64,000 nt of DNA from Eumeta japonica. Its lineage: Eukaryota; Arthropoda; Insecta; Lepidoptera; Psychidae. Shown in pieces: positions 26,401 through 38,400 of the stretch (positions within the stretch are counted from its first letter, which is position 1; the number at the start of each line of letters is the position of its first letter). The stretch is from NCBI GenBank assembly GCA_005406025.1, contig BGZK01001011.1, positions 1 to 64,000 of the forward strand. The letters run 5' to 3'. The position numbers and the translations under genes are program-made. Below the pieces are notes generated by a model. It saw only the letters and a list, made by a program, of their open reading frames with translations, was not told the DNA's origin and ran no database searches.

Positions 26401-29400
26401 TTTTTGAGTGTTTCGAACTCGAAAATAGCGGAAAGTTTCATTGTTGGCATACAGGGTTAACCGCTTTTCTAATTTTTTTTAATCGATTCCAAAAATGACG
26501 TTCTGTACTCAAACAATGTTTTTATGTATGTTCATCGTTTTATTGGAATCTGTTGAACCAGATTTCAAATTTAAAGTTTATTAGTGTAGATCTCGTGGTG
26601 GTCTCATGTATTTTTATATTACTTGAAACATGCCGCTTTTAAAAAATCGAAATAAAATCGTTTTTTGAGATATTCTTGATGTAGCTTTACGTAGATGTGT
26701 TATCTTTAAAACCACATAGATTGGGTTACTTATGCTGCACTACATAGACATTAATTTACAATATAAAATTGTATATATTCCTACTTCACCAAGACTCAAT
26801 ACGTTAATACTAAACCGTATAAAATAAAATTAATAACAAATCGTATACCGTATAACACAAATCTTATTACAATGTACTTATGTTATATTGATAATATCGA
26901 TATACACCGTGGAAATGGCTTGTCTGTAGCATGGTCTCATTCATATTCTATAGCACCATCTATCAGCGACACACAAAATAAAACCCATAATAATCCACAT
27001 ATACATGTGAAATTTAGTATACGAAAAGAATATTTTCTGGATTATACCCATGATATTTTATACCTCTCACTAATACGTTTCTGTGTATTAATTAACAAGA
27101 AACCGAAATCAATGTCGAAATCGGGATCGATATCGTAATTGAGAGCGATAAGTGTGATTGAAGAAAAAGACGCAGGATTAGAATAAAGAATAAAAAAATT
27201 TGGTTGCCTGTAAAGTCGGTATACGGGCGAAAGTTTTACGTGACAACGACTTTGAATGGTAAAATCATTTTAATGTGAATATTCATTCGTATAGTAGGAA
27301 GAAGGATGAAATAATAGTAACAATTTAAAACATTTATTTATACAAAGAATTATATTTAAAACATTAATTTATACAAAGAATCTCGCACTGAATTTCATAT
27401 TAACAAAATTTTATTTTTACCTTTACACATACATACGTATTTATATACAAATATACATACAATAACTTGCAATACATTTGCAAGCTATGCACTAATTCTC
27501 TAGTGCTGCGCGCGGCAGACCGATCATAGTTGAGTGGGAGAGAGACGCAAGGCATTCGGCGGGCCTCTCTCGTTCGGTGACTCATCGTTACGTTACCGAG
27601 CGTTACACTTTTTCATAAGTGACTCCCAGCCGCAACCTAATTTAAGACGTTGTCACGTCAAAATTGGAACTAACTGTGAAATCGGAACTTAAATCGAAAA
27701 CAGGATCGGATTTGTGTCAATATGAAAGCAACATTATTTGATACAGAAAATGAGGAATTAATTATATTTCTGGATGGAGCCGCGGGCAAAACTAGTTTTA
27801 TATATCTCTGCAAACAAACTATATAAATATCGGAGTCTATTTTAAAATAGGACCATCGCGCAATCGCTTTGAGATGTCTTACTTAAATTTGAATGTTCCG
27901 TTAGTTGCTTGCTATTTAGTAAGATTTTAAGGAAGTGTCACTCCTGGAGTCGGTTTAACACCCATTATCATATAGTGCTGCAGCGAAATGAACTAACTGA
28001 TGATTGACTGACATTTAATTATAATTAAATTGATTTGTAACTCATAGTTTGACTATTAAAACTCTCAAAGCGTTAATAAATATTTATTAGTCAGGCTTTC
28101 ACATCCGGTCGCTTTTATTTCGTGCGCGTGTATTCAATAATACCTATTCAAGTGTGTATATTGCGATGCAACGACATTGAATATCCCGCTGTGTTCGCTT
28201 GTATATAGGTAAGGCATCGAGCGTGCGGCCGGCGGGCGTCTGCGGGCGACAGCTCGACACGGCTCGATTAGATCCTCTCCCTTGGTTATCAGTTTGCGCA
28301 TCGCTTGATAGCAATCTACTTATAATACCTCAACTCGGACGCTACGCAATAAAACGAATGTTATGTCCAGCGCGCGAAGACGTGTCCTGCGATAAATACA
28401 TTTTGTTTGTCGTGTTAGAAAAAAAGTGTGTCTCAATTCTTCGGTGTGTTTTTTATATAAATATATTTGTGTCTTTAAAATTATATCCATTTAAAATTTT
28501 AATCCGGGTACGTGGCTTTTTGAACTGAGAAGATGGACGATAAGCGGTAAGTAGGTACTTAGTGATTTACGTATCAGATTCCATCTTACTAGTCACTTGT
28601 TTGTTTTTTCATAATTTTTGGACTTTAGTCCGCCTTCCTTTGTATGTTGTCTGCCTTCTTATCTGTATCGTTGAATGAAAAAGATATCTGTCGTTTTTAA
28701 TTTTGAGATTGATATAAAAAAAAACTACTAGATTTTCTGTTAGCTAGTCGGACGCACGGCTAAAGCAAGTCAAATTTAAAAAAAACGATTGTCTGTCTGT
28801 CTTTGCTGTGACTTAAACAAGGCACACCTTGTTAAGTCATTTATTTTCATACAAAGCGAGTAAGTAACACACTGAAATGTATTAGATATGTAAAGTTCAG
28901 ATGCTATTTGCTTGCCTACATGTAGCTTGGTGGTTACCAAGCTACACAATAATTTAGCTAAGCAGTTCAATTATACCGTCAAAGCTGTCACTTGAAATTA
29001 CACACCTGTAGTGCACCTCAAAGGGTCTATATGAGCTTATATATTAAAAAAAAAATACACCATCAAGCCGAAACTCCTAACTAATTACATAAAACTATAA
29101 AGCTGACTACAGACGTTCAGTTTTAACTGTACAATATTAACTGAATGATCAAACTGACATCGCTCAGGCTCCATACGGGACCAGTTTGCGGTCCATTAGC
29201 GATGGGCTAGCTAGATATTAGATAAAAAATTCCCAAAGAATAGTCTGTGGGGTCCTTCTGACCCCGCGCTTCGGCTTTCATCGACTTCGAGTTAGCAAAA
29301 CCATGTTTGGATCTGTATAAAAGGATTTAATTAATATATTATTGATACCTTTAGCTTGGAATCGCAAGTACTTTAGCTATTTGTGTAACTACTTTAAAAT

Positions 29401-32400
29401 TTAATTTGTAAAGTGTAAAGCAGGTTAAATAAATTATTCACCCGAATGTCCAGAAATGATTATGTATTCTAATATAATATAATATATATATGTATATATA
29501 TATATTAGACCGGTTCAAAAAAATCGACCATTTTTTTCTAAACCCACAGTTAAATATCTTCCTAGTCGTGAAAAAAGAAGCATGTGAAAACGGGGCCCTT
29601 AATATTAATACTGAAAGGTCGCTTATTGTGAATTTCTATTTTACATTTAAATGACATGAAAAAAATTACTTTGGAATTTTGTAAACTCGTTTTTAAATGA
29701 ACATATCGGGATGAGCGACATATTTTTCAGGACATTGTACTCTCTAAATAAAATGTCTCGTATGTTTTTTTTATAAGTTCACTCTCTAATAGTTATTCGA
29801 GTTTAAAATTCCATATGTAATCAATTTAACGTTTGTTTCTTAATTTTTCTTAAATATTTTATAATGTTTATAATAAAAAAATTGACTTAAAATATTAAAT
29901 TATTAAGTTCAGCGTCATGCATTTTTCGCAAACATTCATAATCTCCTTCTTTTGTAGAACAACTTTGCCGAAATCACTATAAATAAAATATACCATTGAA
30001 AATATACTTATAAATAATATAGACTTCACTCATGGAATGCGACACTATCTCCGAATAATGTAGCTCAAATTTTATTTTGATACTACTAGAACTTATTATG
30101 TCTTTCCAAATTAGAACCGTGATTAGTAGCAGATTCGAAACTGCGCACAGGACAATAAATACAATTAAATTTCGAATCCGAAATCGAGAATGAGACCAAG
30201 GTCAATACCTTTGAGTGTGATCAAAATTGGAATCAAGAGTGTGCCCGGAAGCAGTATTGAGGTCAAAATCTAAAACGGAACCGGGATCGAGAATGGAATC
30301 GGAAACTTCTTAGACGAAGACCGGAGTCGGAATTAAAAGCGGTGCAAAATTAGAGCCCCGAAAGTGAAAGAAATTGTCATCGTGAGCAGGACCGGGAGAA
30401 CAATCAGGATCTTGATATCGTGATAAGGCGATATACTCCCCCTCGACTATATGTCTCGAAAATTCTCCGAATGTAAACAAACCTAAAACTTTTATAAAAA
30501 CAAGACACGAAAATGTTGCGTCTGACGTAAATAAACAATATTTTTTGCAATCTGGCACATTCTAACCAATCAAGATGTATTTTGTATAGAATAGCGCATG
30601 GGCGTGGAAATTGTTTATATTTTAAAGAAAGAATTAACTTTAAAATATAATATCATTTTTTTGAGCATAGATTCTTAACAACATACTGAGGGTCAAAGGA
30701 GTATGTTAGCCACTAGAGAGGAGATGATCACCGCCGCCCAATTATACTTACAACCTCAGGGCAGTCACAAATGCGTTGCTGGAAAAATAAATTAGGTAAT
30801 TTGCAAATCAGGATCATGAAAAATCAAGAAAACAGACTTTTTCAATATTGCATAAGTTTACCAAAAAATAATATAGGACGGTAAGTCACTTCTATGTAAA
30901 TAAAAATGAAATACTGTTCGTTGGTAAAAGAGTATTACTTGAGAGAGGCTGAATGAATTTGGCCAATTCGGTTTTTTATTTGTCCGTAAACGATGGCTGG
31001 AAAATTTGAATCAAATCGAAAATGTTATTTTTTTCATAGGTAATGAAATTACGCTTGAAATACATCATTACTAAATTCTTTTCGACGTTACCACCCATTC
31101 CAAATGCTGATTCACCTAGAGAAGAATGGGCAAGAAACTCAAGGGTTGCTCTTTGTATTCATCAATACAAAGGATTGAATATTTTGTTTAGTCGAAATTT
31201 AAAAGTAATACCCTGTACCTGTAAGTACCCTGATAGCCGAGCAGTTCAATCTCTAGGCCTTTTTTCATTAAAATATTCCGACGCGGTATAATAGTCCTTG
31301 CCATCCTTAACGAAATGTTTAAATTGGGCAAATGGCAAAATTTGAATTTCAGCTGGGATCCCATTATAAAATCACATGCATATTTCTTTAAATGGTTTAT
31401 TAACTTTCCTTAGACGGGTCTTATGAGTCGCGAGATCGTTCTTATGTCTAGTGTTAATGTTATGGATGTCGCTCCTTTTTTGGAACGATTCTATATGTCT
31501 CTTGACATATACCAGGTTTTCGTATATGTATTGTGATGCTAAAGTTAGGATATTAATTTCCTTAAATTTTACTCTGAGATGTCATTGATCTCAAATCATA
31601 AACAGCACGAATAGCTCGCTTCTGCAACACGAAAATTTTGTTAATCTCGGCTGCGTGACCCATAACAAAATTTCATAGATCATGAGACTATGAAAAAAAC
31701 GGAAGTAAGCTAGTCTCGAGATGCTTTCTAAGTCGTCTAATTCTTTTGACTGCATATACTGCAGAACCAAGCCTTTTTGCTAATCTCGTAATATGAGAAT
31801 TTCAACGTAACTTAGAATCTAAAGTGCGACCAACAAATAAAGCCGTGTCCACAATATCCGGTATCTCGTTCTTGACCATTGCATTTGTGTCGATCAATTA
31901 AAATCAGATAGCGAAAATTAACAATGTTATTTTCCTTTCATTGAGTAGAAGAGTATTAATACTAAAGCACTCAACGATTTCAGAAATGGTAGGTACTGTT
32001 TACTTTGTCAAAAGCAGGTCGATGCCTATCAATCTTAAAAAGTAAAGAGGTATCATCAGCAAACAAAACAATCCCATGACCATTCTTAACAGTATGTGGT
32101 AGACCATTTATGTACACTAAGAATAGAAATGGTCCAAAAACTGAATCCTATTGCACGATATTGATTGCCGATCCCAACAACCTCTCACCATTAATGTCAA
32201 CTCTTTTAATTCTATCACTTCGATAAGACTATAAGTTCAAGTGGTCAACCTGTGAGACCATAATGATGTAGTTTCCTTATCAATGTGTCATGATAAACGG
32301 AGTTAAATGTCTTCGATAAATCACAGAAAAAACCAATCACGTCCCGTGAATCCTCCCAGGCAAAAATCTGCTGAATAAGCTCGACACCTGCTTCGGTTGT

Positions 32401-35400
32401 TGAGTGACCCTTTGTGAATCCAAATTTTTTAACATTCATCAAATTATTGTTATAAAAATAATGCAAATTATCCTTAAGGATTTTTGTACGAACTCATAAT
32501 AATAGCGCGATTCAAACGATGGATAAATGTAATTCTTTTTGTTTTGTTCATATTATGTTTCTGAAAATGATTAGGAAAAATATCATTTTCCAGGACCTAA
32601 TTACAAAGAACTGATTGATTGCTCCTGGCTTCGCCCATAGGTGGACCCTGTGACTGTTAGCGGAATTACAATCAGAAAGGGTACGAGGAGCATAATTGAG
32701 AACGGAATCAGGATGAGAACCGAAAGCTGAAGCGAGGCCGAAATGGATAACGGGATTAGGGTTGAAAACGAATGTGAGGTCGGGGTTAGAATCAAGTGTA
32801 ACCGGGATTGAAATCAAATATGAGACCGAGATTAAATTTGACATCGATTGATTCAAAAGATGAAGGAAATTCATAAATATGAATGTATGTTTATTTCCTA
32901 TGCTTGCCTAAACTATTTATGCGATTACGGTGAAACTTTTGTAGTATATTACATACACGCCCGGAAAAGTTCTTTCCTATAGAGAAAAAAACTATCATTT
33001 GTTCCCAGTTTCATCCACATATTTGTACTACTAACCGAAATACTGCATTGATTCTAAAAAAAATTCATCAATATTTAGCTACACTTTTCCTGAATAAATT
33101 AGGCTGCTAACATTTACCTCCGGCTTCATCCATATATTTATATTCCTAAAACGATTTGAATAATTCTTTAAGTCATAAAAAGCCACAAAGTTCCAGAGTT
33201 CCAAGTATTTTGAAACTAACTGTTGCCCCCGGCTTCATTCAAATCAGAACTATCACTGGTTGCAAAATTGAATTTGAAAGCGGACTGGAAGTAGAATCGA
33301 GAACGGGTTCAGGATCGGAATCGAAAACAGGTCCGGGTCTGAAATTGAGAACGGGGCTGGGGTGGGAAACGAATGTAGGATCGGGATCAGAATTAGGAAG
33401 GATCGGAATCAAAAGCCAGACTGGGTGAAATTGACATCGATCGATACAAAACATGAAAGAATTCATTCTATGCCCATGCTGGTGGAGCTACGCTGCGAAC
33501 TATGCGGGCAAGAAATGTTTCTGTGGGTACAGGAAATGACCAAACTACGACTTTCGGGTTAGTTGGTAGTATATAAAAAATAATATTCATTTGTTTAAAA
33601 TCGCCAATCTCATAATATTCTTAACCGATCGTTTTGAAATTTTCACCCAACTTTGTACGCACGCACATGTTTTTATGGACTTACTACTAGCATCTGTCCT
33701 AACTTCATTAGCGCTCTTGTACTACTGAAACAAAGCGATTTTAAAATTCTTTCATTCATAGAAAGCTACTCTGTCACCAAGTAATATAACCTATATTTTA
33801 TTTTGATACTAGCATTTATTTCGACTTCGTCCAATTGAGCGGTAGTGGAAGCTAAATTGAAAGCAAAATGAAAAGCAGAATCAAAAATCAAAACCGGAAC
33901 CAAAATGAAAAATGTGATCAGGGTCAAATTGCAGTATAGAACCGGGACTGAAATTAATAGCGTGACCAGATAGCGGCTTCCAATTCTCATTATAGCACTG
34001 ATCCTGTTTACGATAAGTGCCATAATCAGAATTGGATGCCGGTCCGAGATTTGAATTAACAGTATTTTCTTTTGATGAAGGAAATACATTATATCTCCAT
34101 ACGGACAAAGGTGTGGTCGAAAAGCTAGTTAAATATAAAAAAAACTGAATAAAAATGTCGTCTGCGCAAGGCAGACAAACGTCGATACTGCCAGCCGTCG
34201 GTTCATTCATTTCCGGCCTTCCCTGTTCGTCATCACGTCTACCAGGAAATAGCAAAAAAGTCACGATAATTATAAAGTAGAACGCGGCCATGATTACGTG
34301 ATGTGAATTGCGCTCACGCCACCCACCACCCACTCTCTAGAGCGTTTATTGTGTAGTTCGACAGTGTAGCCAAGTGCCGCGCATTTATGGCCTAACTATA
34401 TAAACATTGTAATATTAATTGCTTGCATAATTTACGTAAGATTTCAAAAAAGGTGTTTCATAATTTTAGCTATTTAGTCAAGACTGTCATTTCCTTAAGT
34501 TTTGATAGAGGGTTGCATCAGCGTATACTATAGCGTATAGTATAATATAGTCAGATATTCTATCTCACGAACTCCGTTTGACTTAGGTTGTACAAGTAAT
34601 GTGTACTTATTAGAGCGTTAGCAAAAAAAAATCAATCAAATTAATACGATAATATAATGTAGTTACAATTATTGTTATTTTTAAAGTCGGTGTATATTGC
34701 TAGATATATTGTTTCCTTGGCTGACACCGACTACAGTCGAATTGAGAACCTTCTCATTTTTAAATTTCAAAGTCAGTTAAAAATAAGCTTACTCGCTAAG
34801 GGCAATTCTTCTACGTTTAGTTGCCATACTGACATCATACTCCGTTAAACAATGCGGCGCGAATTCAAAACACTAGTGACTAGTGTGCTCGGGGTTGCGT
34901 ATACTTAAGAAATATGCGTAGAAATAAGAAATATATGATAACATAGTTAAACGGATTTGTGAGACAGAGAATATCTGTAGCTTCATTGAGATAATTTAAA
35001 GAAATTAAAAGAGTTGATCGTTTGTTAAAGAAAAAGGTACAACGAAAGTAGTGACATTGAACAGGAAAACAAACAAAAGGGCGTTGTTTGCTATTATGAA
35101 TAAGAAAACAATCTCGCGACAAGCAAGTTTGGCTATCCATAATGGAGTCCTGACACAATGGTCCTGACCCAAGAACAATTGCTTGCATTATGTAGTGACA
35201 GTCAAAATTCCTTGCGGTAGAAAACCAACATACTTAAACAAATACAGTGGAGATTCTGTTAATGCATAGCGTGTGTGGCGTATCTCGAAAAGATAGATAA
35301 AAAAATGGTGACTTGAGAAATTAATGTCATTTAAAAGTCGTAGTGGCCAGAGTAATGCGTCGAGATGTTTTCGTGAACAACGAAAATAATTTACGTAGTG

Positions 35401-38400
35401 AATGTATTTGGTGAAAGATTCGGTAATTGGCTTTAAAAAAAATCTTTGTAATCTAAATTGATAAGTTTAAATTAAATAATAAGCTTTTAATTACACAAAA
35501 TCGGTAGACCCGTATGAAACCATTAATAAACATCATTGAGACAAGGGAAGTGTGCAACAATCGTATCAAGTGGGATACGATTTTACCATACCCCTTAGGG
35601 AAATAGGCGTGAATTTATGTTATATAAAAATAATATTAAATTCGGTAGTGGATAAATTATTTATTGTATTTTAAAAATTGGAAGCATTGTGTTTCCTCTG
35701 ATAACAGCAAAATCGTCAACTAAACCAATAGTAATGTTTACAATAGTTGTTAATATGATTACCTTTAAATATAAGCTATAAAAGAAATGTCCTTCTGCAT
35801 CATAACAGTTTAATTAAAAAATATTTGCGCGTAATCAATATTAGGGGTGTGCGAATAGCGTTCGAATCGAATCGAATCGAATAATACTATTCGATTCGAA
35901 ATTCGAATCGAATAATTCGATTTCGAATTATTCGAAACTTTCCGAATAATTCGAAAATTTTGAATTATTCGAAAATTTTCGAATTATTCGATTCGAATCG
36001 AATAATTCGAAATTTTTTTGAATAGTTAGCAAATTGCTTCAATATCACTGGATTTTCTATTCTTTAATACTTTAATTACATGACATCGTGTATCAACAAT
36101 TTAAGGCAATATCAAAATAATTAATTCAATCTGTTTCGATCTTAATATTTATTCAGAGTCAGTTATAATAAAATCATATTAGTAAATTCTAATATGATTT
36201 TAATTATAATTTTAATTAAACTTCCATGTCAATATTAATCAAATTTCAATTCAAATTTGAATAATTATAATTTTGCCCTTAGAAAAAAAAAATGGGTGCG
36301 TGTACTTATGTACGCGCGTGAGAAGTTATACTTCTTTGGCATCATTAAAAAATAGTTTTTAATTGCATGCAAATAATTAATTACAATAAAATAATAGAAG
36401 GATTGGAAAAGGATAATCAACAAAGTTCAGTTTAAATTTGAAAAATTAAATAAAATATTATGGATAATAACATTTCCATTAATTATTTGGTGGCGCGAAG
36501 AAAAAAATCGGTATCCACGATTATCTCTGATGGCGAGAAGATATCTAGGGATTCCGTGTACATCTGCCGAGAGTGAAAGATTATTTTCCACTGCTGGTGA
36601 TATTGTCTCAGATAAAAGGACGTCATTATCACCGGATTCGGTATCCTATTTATTATTTTTGAATAAAAATTTGTAATCATTCTTTAAATAAACTGTATAT
36701 TTAGAGTTAATTTTGAATTTTTTTATTCATTATGTACAAACAATGAAATCAAAAATTCGCGAGTATTATAGAAATTCGAATTATTTAAAAGAAGTTCGAA
36801 TTATTCGAAAAAAATTCGAATTATTCGAAATTTTTCGAATTGTTCGAAAATAATTCGAATTATTCGAAATTTCCGAATAATTCGAAAATTTCGAATAATT
36901 CGAAAATTCAATTATTCGATTCGAGTTTCGAATCGAATATTGATATTCGATCTGAGACGAATTATTCGTAAATTCGAATTATTCGCACACTAATCAATAT
37001 CAATCAGAGTAACTGCAGTGGCGGAAATCGAAGGCCAGCGGAAACTAAACCTGATTGTAGTTCGATAGTCGGATTGAACAGAAATGCATTCTAGATATAG
37101 GCGATGAGCTGCAAGACATTTTATTCTTTTCAAAATTCAATTATGGTTGCAAAATTTGGAGTCCAGTCCTAGTTGCGCTCGGAAGAAATAGAACTGAAGA
37201 GGATACAAGCTATTTTACCATAATATAACTTTGGTCCAAACAGTGGGAGACGAAGTAAACACTCAGTGTACACAACGAAAAGTGCTTGTCTTTATTGACA
37301 TCTTTAGTGACAGGTTGCCACAATATACTTTCCCTAAATAACATCCTTATACCCTTGATGAATGGACTAATTGGTAAGGACGGTGAGGTCGAGATAGGAA
37401 GTAAGAATTCATTAAAATAAATCGCAATTCATAATTTCACAATTTTTATTGACGGCGATTGTAAGAATAAAGAAATAATTAATTATATAAAAACTTGACT
37501 CCGTAAAAAAAGGTGATATGAAACAAATTAGGTAAATTAACTACTAAGTCTTAAGGATGCTCAACTAATCGATTTTTTAAAGCTATTGCATAGCTTTTAT
37601 GGCGGGCTTTGAGTGCAGCGACCGAATCAAGAAATTCCGTAACGAAAATAAAACCTAACGCCCCCCACTCAGCCTACCATGTAGCTCGACCGAGCGTTCG
37701 CTTAACAAATATGTTATGGTACGACTGTACGAAGCTCGCACAAATCGAGACGAGCTGCTCCGAAATCGGACGAATACGTAAGCAGCTGTTTGTGAGAAAG
37801 TATATAGGTGTATAGGTATCTATATCTTTATAATGCCACACTCACCGCATGTGCCCTGCAAGTATAAATGTAGGTATATACGTATACATAGGTGTACCTA
37901 TGTACAACAGTGAATAGCAGTTGCTGGTGAATAGCTATACGCGTAAAATTTGTGTATAAAATGTTTTAAATATGAATAAACAAAGTGCATTTATTAATGA
38001 AGAATGTGATGAAAAACTTGAATTAATATCAAAGAAAAAAAATACTGCATAAATAAATAAATAATTATAATTGCATAAGTTGATAAAAAATGCTATGCAG
38101 TAGCTTTACCGCGGCAGTCCCCGAGTGCTACACGTTTGTTTATTTATTTTTAAAATCAATTTATTGTCCTTTAGCTTGCATCAACTTTTTGGAGTGCTTT
38201 CTTTTCTTAAAAATAAAATTCTTGTGTCGTTTCATTACACTTTTTGTCAATTCAATTATGTGATTTATCGTATCATCGTGATACATATGAAAATTAGTGT
38301 CTTCAAATAAGTCGACACTAACAAATTTACTTAATGTCTCAGTGATAATATGTTCAGTAGTACAATTTGGTTTTAAAAGACGACCGTCTAGATTTCTACG

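Larger units (their letters stand above)
35842..36992 (+). mobile_element. hAT element with TTCGAA-rich subterminal arrays and 8-bp target duplication
   Basis: ATCAATAT occurs directly on both sides (35834-35841 and 36993-37000), the 8-bp duplication expected of hAT. The left end is TAGGGGTGTGCGAATA; the right end, read inwards, is TAGTGTGCGAATAATTCGAA. Inside each end, 150-215 bp consist of overlapping ATTCGAATAATTCGAA-like palindromic words (35862-36012 and 36770-36985). The middle holds a truncated copy of element M (36290-36455) and the C-terminal part of a hAT transposase (36473-36676). At 1151 bp it is internally deleted. Confidence 0.8.

Noticed and set aside
28199..28528. 109-codon frame just upstream of the candidate alternative exon
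   Set aside because: It has no ATG at its start; the first ATG is at 28358. No motif, and its GC-rich part is better explained as a leader or promoter.
36290..36350. Element M end as part of the hAT transposase gene
   Set aside because: The same stretch occurs at the ends of the two long M copies outside any hAT element, so it is a nested insertion.
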